DNA of 64,000 nt from Acridotheres tristis (GCA_037013685.1 CM072899.1:630479-694478); one strand, 5' to 3'; positions 19,501 through 29,813 are shown, counted from the first letter of the stretch. The notes: generated by a model from the letters alone, not told the origin. Numbers and translations are program-made.

Positions 19501-20390
19501 TTCCTGCCCAAAATCCCATCCATCCCTGCACCCTGGCAGTGGGAAGCCATTCCCTGTGTCCTGGCACTACAAAATCTGCTGCTTCCCCTGAACTCTGCAA
19601 ACCCCTTCAAGCATCACTAGACTGGAGATTAGTTCTCCTCACCAGATTCCAACAGACCAGCACCAGCCTTGCCTATTAAAAAATCTTCACATGCCATTAA
19701 AAAAGTGACTGCTGGAAGGAACTGATGCTTAATTGAGTGTAATTTGAACTATAATAGGTATAAATCACCCAGACAAGTGTCTAAGGACACTCTGGTGGCC
19801 AGCACTGCCATCAAACACTAATAGCAAAAGGGGCAAAGTAACTCTGACACAGCCCCGAGGATTTCAGCAGCATCTTGGAGTCAGAATGATCCAACCAGCC
19901 TTTAATGGAGTCAATTAAAACAAATGGCTGCTTCCACCAAATGAGTGCTTTCAAATTTGGACTTCACACAGCTGAGGTATCCCAAGTGGGAGCTGAAGGC
20001 ATCCAAGGCATTCCAGCTGCAGCAGCACAGCTGGAGCACAGCCTCCTCCACCAGAGCTCCCCAGGAACAGAGGGGAGCCCAGGGTTTGTGAGGCAGCCTA
20101 GAGGGCACTAATTCTCTTTAATTACTGATATCTGGGTGTCTGCACTCCATTTGGGAGCCCTTCTGTTATCCTGCTGGGGCAGGGAGCAGACCCTGCCCTG
20201 GGACTGACCTGGGCTGCTCCCTCCAGCTGCTGATACCAGGGGCTGTGTACCCGAATTTGTGTTTTGAAGAGGAAAACTGAGCACATTTGAGTCGGGATGC
20301 AGGACAGGAGCAAGGTTACCTCCAGGAGTGTGGCTCGAAGCCCGTGCACAGCCCTCTGCAGCGCAGACAAGGAACTCCTCTCCCCGACAT
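7418..20390 (-). CDS. LMCD1: LMCD1 coding region, join of five exons (344 aa)
   Basis: LIM and cysteine-rich domains 1 (dyxin) is known as a muscle-enriched transcriptional co-regulator that binds GATA6 and acts in calcineurin/NFAT hypertrophy signalling, at Z-discs and in the nucleus. On the minus strand the exons join as 20390-20320, 17087-16832, 12483-12148, 8398-8183 and 7573-7418. All four introns are GT-AG; one is phase 2 and three are phase 0. The product has a Cys-rich N-terminus (C8, C11, C15, then C27, C30, C32), a PET domain at about residues 80-190, an acidic low-complexity linker at about 190-221, LIM1 at 223-279 and LIM2 at 288-339. The family is usually about 365 residues, so this model is short by about 20 N-terminal residues, which may come from an unseen coding exon 1 or be absent. 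PET plus two LIM domains excludes testin (three LIM) and prickle (three LIM). I am confident of the identity and less sure of the start. Confidence 0.93.
7576..7603. repeat. (ACAG)n microsatellite forming a pyrimidine tract
   Basis: Seven ACAG units on the plus strand, so CTGTCTGT on the LMCD1 sense strand, running straight into the CTGTAG acceptor of the last exon. Confidence 0.95.
7725..7770 (-). mobile_element. truncated CR1-type retroposon tail
   Basis: AATCCCAGGATGGTGTGGG followed by TTGGAAGGGACCTGTAAAG matches the antisense of the avian CR1 3' end. Only about 45 bp remains. It lies in the short intron before the last LMCD1 exon. Confidence 0.7.
7820..8180. repeat. 25-27 bp minisatellite abutting the LIM1 exon donor
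   Basis: About 14 units of GGGGGTCCCAGCTGTCAGTC followed by CCTCC or CCCCC, with AGGTGTCAG variants. The last unit stops 2 bp from the donor GT of exon 8183-8398, at intron position +5. The array fills over half of the 609-bp intron. On the sense strand each unit has G-runs and a CTGAC. Confidence 0.95.
8183..8398 (-). CDS. LMCD1: LMCD1 exon: LIM1 and first two ligands of LIM2
   Basis: It encodes residues 222-293 (72 codons, phase 0 both ends). LIM1 zinc ligands follow the family spacing: C223, C226, H249, C252 for the first zinc and C255, C258, C276, H279 for the second. The highly conserved [10 protein letters not shown] and [13 protein letters not shown] segments are present. C288 and C291 open LIM2. 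The acceptor is GTGTCCCCAG before CGC; the donor is GAG followed by GTACGG. Minisatellites lie on both sides: one begins at intron position +5 on the donor side and the other about 35 bp upstream of the acceptor. Confidence 0.96.
8434..9013. repeat. 13-15 bp minisatellite upstream of the LIM1 exon
   Basis: About 40 units of GGGGATGGGCACACA (15 bp) or GGGGATGGGCACA (13 bp), with GGATGGACACA and CACTGGGG variants. It begins about 35 bp upstream of the LIM1 acceptor, just beyond a CGCTGACC branch-point-like motif at about 8424-8431 (sense strand). Confidence 0.97.
9020..10205. other. LMCD1 intron, unique sequence
   Basis: Part of the intron between exons 12148-12483 and 8183-8398. Nothing further is recognised. 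Confidence 0.6.
10208..10557. repeat. 19-bp minisatellite, ~18 copies
   Basis: Unit GGGATGTGCAGGAACACGA, alternating with an AACTCGA form that creates CTCGAG in some copies. Essentially free of indels; only the AC/TC position varies. Intronic in LMCD1. Confidence 0.97.
10560..11825. other. LMCD1 intron, mostly unique sequence
   Basis: Intronic. Holds an old CR1-like fragment near 11390-11475 and otherwise nothing recognised. Confidence 0.6.
11390..11475 (-). mobile_element. diverged CR1-type fragment
   Basis: TCTGGAAAAGACCTCCAAGA then CCATCCAGTTCAGCTTTCAA resembles an internal part of the antisense CR1 3' region. Diverged, so the assignment is tentative. Confidence 0.4.
11828..12135. repeat. 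pentanucleotide array TATCC / TAGCC / TATCC, degenerating to CCCAT
   Basis: About 21 CCTAT units, then about 10 CCTAG units, then CCTAT again, then irregular CATCC/CCCATTAT sequence that runs to within about 15 bp of the donor of exon 12148-12483. Confidence 0.95.
12148..12483 (-). CDS. LMCD1: LMCD1 exon: rest of PET domain and acidic linker
   Basis: It encodes residues 110-221 (112 codons, phase 0 at both ends). It begins [20 protein letters not shown], continues through the PET core with [14 protein letters not shown] and the conserved [15 protein letters not shown], then an acidic Glu/Lys/Pro/Thr-rich linker ending TGTGNY. The acceptor is TTTCCCTTGCAG before GCC; the donor is TAC followed by GTGAGTG. 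The immediately upstream intron is a minisatellite built from copies of this acceptor and the first 21 exon bases. The downstream intron starts about 15-30 bp before a degenerate CCTAT-type array. Confidence 0.95.
12484..13190. repeat. minisatellite made of LMCD1 splice-acceptor copies, ~21 units
   Basis: Sense (minus) strand units read CTGTTTCCCTTGCAG then GCCATGCAGTCCATGGAGCTG and TGCC. This matches the true junction (15 intron and 21 exon bases) with one substitution (TCC for TAC). A second unit type replaces CCCTTGCAG by TCACACAG. Counting CACAGCTC on the plus strand gives about 21 copies; spacing varies from about 28 to 50 bp. The array starts at the real acceptor itself. Confidence 0.95.
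13191..16340. other. LMCD1 intron, unique sequence
   Basis: Intron between the PET exons. One weak internal duplication is visible: about 55 bp at 15100-15160 (GGGCTGGGGGCTTAGTTTTG) resembles 15610-15670 (GGGCTGGGGGCTTGGTTTTG). No exon or RNA gene seen. Confidence 0.55.
16341..16760 (+). mobile_element. dispersed repeat copy 1, probable solo LTR
   Basis: Homologous end to end with 19020-19400: shared TTAGAGATC, GGAATTACAGC-like opening, AGAATTCAT, CCAATGAGCT and a closing GTGTGTTGCTGCC-like stretch before GACCACA. Size (about 400 bp) and the TATA-like and polyadenylation-like motifs fit an avian endogenous retroviral LTR. It has no coding sequence. A 20-bp segment with ACTATAAAAGTGCAAA is present three times at about 16617-16680. 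Confidence 0.6.
16832..17087 (-). CDS. LMCD1: LMCD1 exon: Cys-rich region and start of PET domain
   Basis: It encodes residues 25-109 after one base that completes Arg24. It begins [13 protein letters not shown], continues with the conserved [20 protein letters not shown] segment, then the PET opening with [21 protein letters not shown], and ends TQKL before the donor GTAAGG. The acceptor is CCGGCACAG before GAAG. The exon is very GC-rich in third positions. Its acceptor lies about 20 bp from a 1.25-kb tandem array (17100-18362), and an LTR-like repeat ends about 70 bp beyond its donor. Confidence 0.95.
17100..18362. repeat. 23-bp minisatellite upstream of the PET exon, ~55 units
   Basis: Plus unit CTGTCAGTCAGCCGCGCTGG plus GCT, with GTGTC, GCCGTG and shorter 19-bp forms lacking one GTCA. 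On the LMCD1 sense strand every full unit carries CTGACTGAC. The nearest copy puts its A about 23 nt upstream of the exon, which is normal branch-point distance. Confidence 0.97.
18363..18929. other. LMCD1 intron, unique sequence
   Basis: No feature recognised; moderate A/T in the second half. Confidence 0.5.
18930..19018 (-). mobile_element. CR1-type retroposon tail
   Basis: GGGTTGGGCTGGGAGAGACC, then CTTAAATCCACCCAGTGCC and CCATGGCAGGGACACCTCCC follow the antisense of the avian CR1 3' end. It directly abuts the LTR-like copy at 19020. Confidence 0.85.
19020..19400 (+). mobile_element. dispersed repeat copy 2, probable solo LTR
   Basis: Diverged relative of 16341-16760, starting TGTGGACACAC and TTTAGAGATC, with AGTGGAATTCATCA, CAATTGTCCCATGAGCTCC, ACAATAAATTGGCC and GTGTGTTGCTGTCC in the same order as copy 1. 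No coding remnant. Confidence 0.6.
19401..20319. other. LMCD1 intron, unique sequence
   Basis: Nothing recognised between the LTR-like copy and the first coding exon. Confidence 0.5.
20320..20390 (-). CDS. LMCD1: LMCD1 first recognised coding exon (Cys-rich N-terminus)
   Basis: The exon encodes residues 1-23 plus two bases of Arg24, including [16 protein letters not shown], the conserved Cys-rich opening of LMCD1. The acceptor is TTTTCCAG directly before ATG; the donor is GGAG followed by GTAACC. The two spare bases AG join to G of the next exon to rebuild Arg24. The ATG is the very first triplet of the exon, so it may be the true start (after a noncoding exon 1) or an internal Met following an upstream coding exon that ends in phase 0. 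No tandem array touches this exon, unlike the downstream ones. Confidence 0.85.
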
Positions 20391-22735
20391 CTGGAAAAGA
20401 GCAGGACACAGCTGGAAAGGCTTCATCCTCAGAGGCCACTGAGACAGCACTGAGAGTGTACAGTGTCCTTCAGACTTCACTCCTGGTGTCCCAAGAAGCC
20501 TCAAATCCCCCATCTGACCACGTCCAGGCATCCCTGCTCCAGGTTTATTTAGGGATGCTTGGGATGAAGGTTTTCCCTTCAAAGTGAAGGAGAATGGGGG
20601 GCCTGGCACACCAAACCCAGGGAACATGTCCCCACACTGGCCAGACACCTTCCCTCACCCACAGAGACCCCAGGGCTCATTTAAAGGCAATTCTGACCCG
20701 GTTTATGGAGTTCATACACTGCACATGGATCTGGAAGTCCCAAGGTCAGGAGGAGGCAGAGGTGTGCTGCCATAACCTGATGCTAAACTTGCTACACTTG
20801 GAGCTCGTTGGTCTTTCTCCAAGTGTCCTTTGGGGATGTGGCACGTTTCCATGCCTCTGGCACTGGGAGTTTGGGGTGGTTTCCAGGGTGAACAGGAAAT
20901 ACAGCAGGGAAATGCTCTGGGGAGCAGAGTGGAGGGACATGGGGGCTGTGGTTGTGCTGCACTTCTTGCTGCTCACTGCAAGCAGACCAAAGTCACCCAT
21001 CCATGGGTGTTCATTGCTGCAGAGACATCCAAACAACCCCCCTAACAACAGGAGAAAGGTGAGCAAAAACCCACACCAGGAGCCCACAACACTGGAAAAT
21101 AAACCTGTTTACAGCCTGCCCCATGGATTTATCAAACATGGCTCTTTGGAGGTGAGGAATGCAGCAGGGTATGGCAGGAGACACAAACAGTGCTGCACGG
21201 ACCTGGGGCACCCTGGGCTCTCCTCTGATGCTCAAACCCATTCTGCAGCTCTCAGGAGCAAAAGGTTATTTGGTGGCACTCAGGAAAGATATTTCACTTA
21301 CTTGGAAAACATGATGTTGCTAACAAGTTCAAAGTTTTTATAAACAGATGCTCTAGAAATGAGCAGATGTTTGCCTGCCAGTTTTAAGGTACATGACAGG
21401 CCTTTATAAGCCTTTTTTTCTTGCCCTGAACTACTGAGTCTCCACACAAGGCTGCTCATCGTGGAGAAACCCAGCCCAAGGTAGGAAATGGTTCATTTCA
21501 GCTCCCTTTGCCCCACGACTGCTGTTTTATTTCTGCCTCACCCTTCACCTGGAATTTCCATCTCAATTTTCACCTGCAGTTTGTCCCAATATTTTGAAGC
21601 CAATGAAATGACCTTTCACCCGCAGAGTTCATAAAAAGACATCTCCCAGCCCCAAAGGGTGCCCAGCAAGCCCAGACCCCTCTGGGCCAGCACCTCCTGA
21701 GGTTGTGAAAGCCCAGGCAGCCTCTGCTTGGAGGAGAGTCCCTCCTCACTCCATCCCTGTGCAGGGCCAAACACAACAGGCACCCGGTCCCTGCATGAGA
21801 GGCTTCTCCTCCTGCTCTGCTGCAGCTCCTCACTTCGGCATAAAAGGAGATTTCTTATTAAAAATTATGCAAGACACTGCAAAACCCTCAATCCCAGTAA
21901 GATAATGTGAAACAAATGCTGTGACTATCCCAGGCTCCACCTATGCCCCAGCCCATCCGATAACTGCAACTGAACTTTGGCACCACTTTAAAATAAAGAG
22001 TTTGGAGGTGTTTGTAATGCTTTAGAAAAATGCCCAAAACCCCAAACCAGGCCTGTGTCCACAAACTGGTTGAAGAAAAGCAAATCCTGCTCACCAGGAC
22101 TAGATAGACACTCCTTGCGAGATTCCTGTTTTGGCTTTCTGTGCCTCACAGCATTCTTGCTGCTAGAGGAAAGAAAGCAAGTCAGGGCAGAGGAAATTCT
22201 TGGGTAGTGAAATGATAGGAAATCAAGGCTGTTCTACCCACAAAAACATTGCTGAGCAGTGTCAGGAGCACACCAGTAATGCCATGGTTTGCTGTTACAC
22301 CGGCCAAGGCAGGGCCATGGTTCACTGAGCAGCTGGAAAACAGAGCCTGGAGTGACAAGGGACAAGGAAAGGACCCAAACATGGCTCCAGCCTGGGTTAG
22401 AGCTGGAGGACTCCTCTGGAAAGGAGCACTGAGCTGTCCTGGCAGGTCTGGTGAGATGGAGCCTGGCCAGGAGCTGTGAGCAGCTCAGGCTCTGTTTGCT
22501 GCCCAGCTGAGGCTCCACAAGGGTCTCTGCTCTGTCACTTCTGGCCAGCCCAGCACACCCTGGCCAGGGACCCTTTGCCAAAGGCTCCACTGGAAGCAGT
22601 GTGACAGCTGGGTTTGGTGCAGGGACTGTGCAGAACCTGTAAAACCCAGGCCTGAAATCGTGTTCAGAGTTTTAGTGAACTTGGCCAGTGGGGTGGTCAA
22701 TCCAGGAGCATCAAGGACCCAGCACAGATCAAATC
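20391..22735. other. LMCD1 5' intron, unique sequence
   Basis: Long intron between the putative noncoding exon and the first coding exon. A 249-codon plus-strand frame at 20594-21343 has no recognisable domain and is probably chance. Confidence 0.5.
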
Positions 22736-23175
22736 CTATATCCCACATCCCAGCACACATCCCATCCCATATCCCATATCCCATATCCCAGCACACATCC
22801 CATCCCATATCCTACATCCCAGTACACATCCCATATCCCATATCCCAGTACACATCCCATCCCATATCCCATATCCCATATCCCAGCACACATCACATCC
22901 CATATCCCATATCCCAGCACACATCCCATATCCTACATCCCAGCACACATCCCATCCCATATCCTACATCCCAGCACACATCCCATCCCATATCCTACAT
23001 CCCAGTACACATCCCACATCCCAGCACACATCACATATCCAACATCCCAGTACACATCCCATCCCATATCCTACATCCCAGTACACATCCCATATCCCAG
23101 CACACATCCCATATCCTACATCCCAGTACACATCCCATCCCATCCCAGATCCCATCCCACATCCCACATGCCCCC
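22736..23175. repeat. CATCCCATATCC-type minisatellite
   Basis: Irregular units built from CACATCCCATCCCATATCC, CCATATCCCA and AGCACA or AGTACA links, about 20-40 bp each. Pyrimidine-rich on the plus strand. Confidence 0.93.
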
Positions 23176-23928
23176 TCCCACCCCACGTGTCCCCCCAGCC
23201 CAGCACAGTCAGGGCACACTCTGCTCTCCCCAGTGCCATGCTCGGTGTCACACGAGTGTCACCGGGGCAGGTGAAGGTGTCCCATGGCACTCATCCCTCC
23301 TGGCACTGCTGCCTGGGTCAGCCGGGGCTCTGCAGCCCCAGAAGGGCTTTGGGGACACAGTGGCAGTGCCACAGGCCCAGAGGGGACTGGCAAAGGGGGC
23401 CCTGCTGCTGCCACTGAGGCTCCAGGATCCCGAAAGCATTGATTGCACAACACCCTATTTGGAGACTGCAAACGGTGCTGGAGACACGTAACTACCTCAA
23501 GTATGTTTTCCCCTCCTTTTTAGGGAGGGAAGAGGAAAAGCTGGTTTCCAAAAAGTTACTCCAAGTTCACAACAGCCCTTCAGAGCCCGGGTCCTCGTTT
23601 CACCTCTCCCCAGTGGCCACGACAGGCTCCATCCAAACCCTCCCTGCAGCCTCAGCATCTGATACCCTGCCCTAAATCACAGGACACAGCTCCAGGCAGG
23701 CCGAGGGACCCAAGAACCCTTTGGGGGCTTCCTCCAGCTGCAATGAGTTTGGAAGATTTACAACCAGCTCTGAAACAGACCCATGAACAAAGGAGCAGGG
23801 AAAAGCCACACAATATTCACATGGGTGGGACCAGACTGCTCAGCACAATTGCTGAGGGACAGGGACGGATAGCAGATCATTTGTTGTCATTATTTGACTA
23901 TAATAGAGCTAAGCTTGCACAATAACAG

Positions 23929-24016
23929 CGGGCTAGCTCCAGCTTCCTTAAAGATTTGGGGCTAGCTTAAACTTCCTTAAGGACTTGGGGTCAGCTCCAA
24001 CCTCCTTATGGATTTC
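23929..24016. repeat. 29-30 bp triplicate
   Basis: Three diverged units with GGGCTAGCTCCAGCTTCCTT, GGGCTAGCTTAAACTTCCTT and GGGTCAGCTCCAACCTCCTT, at offsets 30 and 29. Confidence 0.85.
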
Positions 24017-24144
24017 CAACAACAGGAGAGTGCAAGGCTTTAGAGCCAACACAAGAGGTGTCTGTGCCAGCAAGGGGAATGCTGCATGCTCCAGGTCACA
24101 TTTGGCATTTGGCTAAATTCCTCTTTTTCTGCTGATGACCAGCA

Positions 24145-24195
24145 AAGAGAATGGTTTGGGTTGCAAGGGTTGAAGTTCAACATCCTCCCTGACTG
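24145..24195 (-). mobile_element. possible diverged CR1 tail
   Basis: AGAATGGTTTGGGTTGCAAG is close to the antisense CR1 3' end, after which similarity fades. Confidence 0.45.
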
Positions 24196-27100
24196 CACCT
24201 AGCATCTGCTGAGGTGCAGCCTCAGGTGTGCTCAGAAGCAGCTCCCAGAGCTGGCACAGAACAGCCCAAACATCCCCTGGAGCTCCTGCACGAGGGCTCA
24301 GCTCGGGGGGGACTCCTGGGGCTGTTCTGGATTTCAGGAGAGGTTCCTGACAACAACTGCAAGGGGAATAAATCTGAGCAAGGCAAGCCCTTAGAAGGGC
24401 ATTAACCAATAAACACATTCACTACTGCAGTTCTGAGAACAGCAAAGGGATGTTTGGATTTGTTTTCTTCTCATTTTCATAGAAAACACCCATTGTAATC
24501 ACGACCTGCAAGCAATTTGTTTCCGTGCCAGATTCCAAGCAGGCGTTATCCCAATTACCACACTCACAGGAAAAAAATTCCCTTCCAAAAGGTTGCCTTT
24601 CATCTCACATTCTCTCTATTGGATTTATTTAAAGCATCAATGAATGGGTTGATATCATCTGGAATACTGGAAGCACTTATTGTATTAAACTTTGCAGAGT
24701 GAGAAGTTTGCTGCCTTTTATTTTAGCGACATAAAGACCAGGTAAAGGCCCTGATACTGGAGGAAACTATTTCAACAGAGCTGCCAGATCCCAGCTTACA
24801 GGATGACAGAGCTCAAACAACCAGGGCCTCTGCAAATATCTCCCTCTTCCAAGAGCACATAGCTGGCAGCATTCCTTTCTTCACCAACAATGTGTGAATT
24901 AACGATAAGAGAAGGGCAAATGCTGAAAAAACAGATTTTTTCACAAGCCAGACAGTGCTTCAGATACTTGGACTTAATTATAAATCCAAACCAAGATGTG
25001 AGGGAGTGTCTGGAATGGGAAGAACCCCCCTCCCCAAACTTCATGAAGCAGCAGATGTGCAGAGTGCAGAGCCCCAGGTGAGGGGCTCAGGGTGACCCCC
25101 AGAACCAGCTGGGTCCTGCCCATCTCCCACACGAGGAGAAGGTTCTGGATGCCTCTGGGAATGGGGGGCCCTCACTACAGGGACAGGATGCACTGACAGA
25201 GCTGCTTCCATCAGGTTCCCACACAACAACTGATTTAGGACTAAATATCTTCTCAGCAGCAGGAGAAGGAAACAGGAGGAAGCTCAGGTGGGCAGAGGGG
25301 CAGGGCCATGCCTGGGTCGCCCTCCCTGTCCCCCATCCCTGTCCTGCAGCCCCTCTGTGCCAGCCCAGATTCACAAGCCCAGCACAAGCTGGAGAATTCA
25401 GTGAGGTGGTTTTGAGCAGAGCATTTGCAGGTCAGAAGGAGCAGGGGGACAAGCCCAGTGAATGCTGTGGCTGGTGATGCCCTGGGCCCAAGGCAGCAGC
25501 TGTGGCTGTGCCACCCCAAACACCGGCAGGACACAGGCAACCATCGTGGTGCTTTGGGGAAAATTCACCTGCCTGTGTTCATCTGAGGTAACCAAACATG
25601 GAGCCAGTGCTGGGGGCAGGTGAGATGGTCAGAGTGTGGGGAATCAGGCTGGGAGCAGCATTAGGAAACCCCAGCTCTCCAAAAACTGCAAATAGCTGCC
25701 TGGAAATATTCCCCTTTCTCTGAGCCCCATCTCTAAATGGAACAGTAGCTCCAAGATGGGACATCTGAGTACTGCCTTTCCTGGATGGCTGAAATACAGA
25801 ATTTCCTTCTTTAAAAAAAGGAGAAAAACCCCAGCCTAAACAAGCACTCCAGACACTGTCTCTCTGCAGGATCAGAGGGATTTTGTAATTTGTAAATCGC
25901 ATTTTATTGGACTCAGCTTAGCTCTGAGTCCAAGTCCCAAAATAAAGTCTTTAACCCCTGTGCTGCTTTTGGATTCCACATCTATAAACACTTGCCCAGA
26001 GCAGGTTTCTCCATTTAGATCCAATCTGCTTCCTGCCCTGGGCACAAGGACACTGCTCTGTCCCATCAGGACAATCCAGCTTTGGGCAGTCACAGCCACC
26101 ACCCGAGGCCACCAGCCACGTGTGACCTGTGCAGCACTGGGACCCAGCTCCTCGTGCTCCATCTGCAGGGACAGCAGCTCCACAACGAAACTGAGCTTCT
26201 GCCCCAGGTTCTACAGCCAGAAATGAGGAGCATGAGAGCCCTGCAAGGGACACACAGCTCCCAGGCTGTGACTGTTCTGAGAGCTGTGGTCCAGCCCCAC
26301 AGAGCCGGGGTGAAGCTGGTTTTTATAGCCCTGGCTGTTCACACAAGGGAGCAGCAGCACCTTGCAGGGACTCAGGCACAGCCCCTCACTCAGCATCCCC
26401 ATCCCCAGCCACCCAAAGTGCTCCCAGAGCTCTGGGACACGACAGAGCCCTCTCAGATGTGTCCCCACAGAGATTCTCTGGGCAGAACTCTCTGAAATGT
26501 GGGAGCTGAGCATCCTTCCCACAGAGGCAGGCTGCAGGAGCAGCCCAGGCACCCTGCACACCCTGGCCAAGGCACCCAGGCTATGAGAACATGAACACAA
26601 AGCTGAGCTTCCAGCTGGGATGGGAAGCTTCTAAAAGCTCCAAGGTTTTGGACTTCACCAGTGCAAGCTCCCAGTGCCAACCAGCACTGCCACCACACCT
26701 GCAGGAACCTGCAGAGGGCTCTGCAAGCAGCCAGGCACTTTGCTGATGAACAGGGAGCTCCTGCCTCTCCCTGAGGCACCAAGACCCCCAGAGCACCCCC
26801 TGGAGCCCATTTATCCCTGGAACAGCAGCGCTCCTCTGCCGTCCTGCAGGACGCTTTGGATGGTTCCAAGTCCCATGCTGAAGAACCGAAGAAAGAAAAA
26901 GTTAAAGAACTCAAATTTGTATTAACTGAGTAAACTTTACCTTGGCTCTGATGGGTGCTTTTAGCTTCGTGGGTTATTCTGCTCTGACAAGAAGGGGCCG
27001 GGTTTAGTGAGAACAGAACACAAGCCCCAGGGCCGGCCTGGCCAGCTGGGCTCGCTCCAGCGCTCGCGCCATGCCAGCCATCGCCTTCTCCCTGCTTTGA

Positions 27101-28451
27101 GCTTCAACTCCCCACTCAGGATTTCATCCAAACAAGCCCTGTGCCAAACAGAATGCTGTCCCACTCATGCTGCTTTAATTTCCTCAGAAAGAATCCCAGA
27201 ATACACTAGGCAAGACATCAACAATAATTAAACCCAACGGTGATTGAAAATCAAATTTTCAGGGCCTCGCAACAAGCTCTAATGAGTTCCAGACTCGCCT
27301 TCCCCGACTTGCTCAGACTGGCTGTGTGACACTGCCAAGCTAAATTAAAATTTGACAGTATTCCACAGCGTGCCCAGAAAAAGTGCCCGCCTTAGGATCC
27401 AGGAAATTAAACAGCCGTCTACTGCAGACACCCTTTTCTGTTTGGACGTCGATTATTCAGACACTGATACAGGGTCTGTATTATTCTTTTTCCTTGTTTT
27501 CATTATGTCATTTCATATCCCTTTTGAAGTACAAACTAGCTGGGATGTGTCTTTTCAGCCTGCAGTGTTGGGGTTAGAGGAGCAGGCAGCAGAGCTGTGC
27601 AGGGCCTGGGCATCCCCCTGCCCAGCAGAACTGCACCTTCCACTCACAGCCTGTGCTACTGCCTCAGATTAAAGTGACATTAAAGGTGACACCTTTGCCC
27701 TTCCACCGACGAGAGCTGAGTGTCCAGCTGCACATTTTGGGAAGGCTCTGATGGTTCCTGCATTCACAAGCCTTTTGGGGGGGCACTGGGAGCCTTCTGA
27801 CACAGCACTGGGAGCCCTCCCTGCTGCATCCCCTGCAGATGATGCATGAGAAGCTCCTGGGAGATGCCTCCAGTGCAGAAACAGCTTCAGCAGGGCTGAT
27901 CCCACAGCAGGGATTTGCTCAGCCCTCCCTGCTGTCCAAATCCAGCCCTGCTCCTGCTTCCCCCCCGAGGGACCCCAGCCTGGGGCTGCTGGCAGGAGCT
28001 CAGCCCTGCTCAGACCCCCCTTCTCCAGACAAGGCAGGAACCGAGCTGCTCAGCAGCCCTGCCTGTCCACAGCACACAGGCTCAGTTTTCACTCCTGGGG
28101 GATCCATCCCCACCCAGTGCCTGGCAGGAGCTCCCCGAGGGCTCCAGCTGGCACCCAAAGGTGGGTGTGCCTGAGCTATCAGCAGCACGGATCTGCTGGC
28201 AGGGGACACACTGCTCTGAGTCCCTGGGGTGACACACCAGGAGGAGCGTCCAGCAGGTCCCACCAAACCCTGGCCATGTCCTGCCGGGACAGGGCCACCC
28301 TGCAGTGCCACACTGGGGTGTTGTCCTTGTCAGCAAGCACTGACAGTGTCCCCATGCTGGGCAACAGGGCCAGTGGAGAGGGAAGTCCTCAGTCCCAGCT
28401 CAAAGCTTGGTGTATTGCAGGGGGAGCGGGGCAGGAGATACTGAGGAGCAC

Positions 28452-28738
28452 AGCCCACCCTGGGTCACCCAGCCTGTGTCACCCACCCTGGGTCACCCAG
28501 CCTGTGTCACCCACCCTGGGTCACCCAGCCTGTGTCACCCAGCCTGGGTCACCCAGCCTGGGTCACCCACCCTGGGTCACCCAGCCTGGGTCACCCAGCC
28601 TGTGTCACCCAGCCTGTGTCACCCAGCCTGTGTCACCCACCCTGGGTCACCCAGCCGGGGTCACCCAGCCTGTGTCACCCACCCTGTGTCACCCACCCTG
28701 GGTCACCCACCCTGGGTCACCCACCCTGGGTCACCCAG
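28452..28738. repeat. 15-bp minisatellite, ~19 copies
   Basis: Unit TGGGTCACCCAGCC with TGTGTCACCCACC variants. GGGTCACCC is itself a 9-bp near-palindrome, so the array is a ladder of small hairpins. Confidence 0.96.
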
Positions 28739-29540
28739 CAGCTCCTGCTGCCAAACTCCAGCCTCTGCCCGGCCACCCTGCAAGGAACAGCAGTGTCAGG
28801 AAAAGCTGGGGAGCAGCAGCTTTCCTCGGGATCCAGCAGCGGCTCAGTTCAGACCTAAGGGACAGAAGGTGCCACACCTCAGCCAGGGTGACCTTCCCAT
28901 CCTGACCGCAGCACAGGGCAGGGTCCGAGGTGCCCCAGGGTGGTCCCAGGGCACAGCCTGGGCACTGCCCAGCGAGGCGGGGTCACTCCAGGCTGACACG
29001 GGATGCTGAACTCATCCCCAAAACACGCGGTGACAAAGGTGCAGAGAGCAAGGTCAGGAGAGCAGCTGCTGCCATTCCACACGCCTTTATCAGAATCCCT
29101 TCCATAGCCCAGTGCCATGCCAGAGCGCTCGCTGCGGGAACAGCCGGGGTGTATTGGAGCAAACACTTCCCAGGGGGTCTGGGAGGGGACAGGCGATGTC
29201 CCCAATCGCTCAGGAGTGCGGCTGAGCTGAGCTGAGCTGCGCTGCACACGAGTTAATCCGGACAGCAAAAGCTCTGGGAATTCTGCACCGCAATGGGCAC
29301 CAAGGCGGGCACAGCGCTGGGCTGGGCAGTGCCAGCGCGGCTCGGGGGCTGCAGCACGGCCCGAATGCGGAAAGGCAGGAGGAGGAAGTGCCTGAGGGAT
29401 GGATGGGCTCCGTCCCCTCCCGGCCCCCAGCTCTGCGAGGGCAGGAGAACCAGGAGGTGAGGGATATTGGGAAAAAAACCCCAAATCCCGGCGCTCTCAG
29501 CCCCGCGGTGCTCGGGGCGCACCCGCCGCTCCCGGCCGGA
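28739..29540. other. intronic sequence leading into the CpG island
   Basis: GC rises gradually. A short GAGCTGAGCTGAGCTG run lies at about 29224. No exon seen. Confidence 0.5.
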
Positions 29541-29547
29541 CCCGGGG

Positions 29548-29768
29548 ATCGCTCCCGGTGTCCCCCGGGCTGTACCGGGACAGGGACCGGGATCGCTCCC
29601 GGTGTCCCCAGGGCTGTACCGGGACAGGGACCGGGATCGCTCCCGGTGTCCCCAGGGCTGTACCGGGACAGGGACCGGGATCGCTCCCGGTGTCCCCAGG
29701 GCTGTACCGGGACAGGGACCGGGATCGCTCCCGGTGTCCCCAGGGCTGTACCGGGACAGCGATCGGGA
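29548..29768. repeat. 44-bp CpG-rich minisatellite, ~5 copies
   Basis: Unit contains ATCGCTCCCGGTGTCCC, CAGGGCTGTACCGGGACAGG and GACCGGG. Copies are nearly identical and lie inside the CpG island downstream of the putative start. Confidence 0.95.
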
Positions 29769-29813
29769 TAATTCCCTCTGTCCCGGGACTATCCCGCTAT
29801 CCCGGTGTCCGAG

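Larger units (their letters stand above)
23176..28450. other. LMCD1 5' intron, mostly unique
   Basis: Contains a small triplicate (23929-24016), an old CR1-like trace (24145-24195) and an A/T-balanced, repeat-free stretch at about 27230-27540 that could be conserved noncoding sequence. No exon with supporting splice sites seen. Confidence 0.5.

Noticed and set aside
20594..21343. 249-codon plus-strand open frame in the LMCD1 5' intron
   Set aside because: No recognisable domain, no splice or promoter context, ordinary intron composition.
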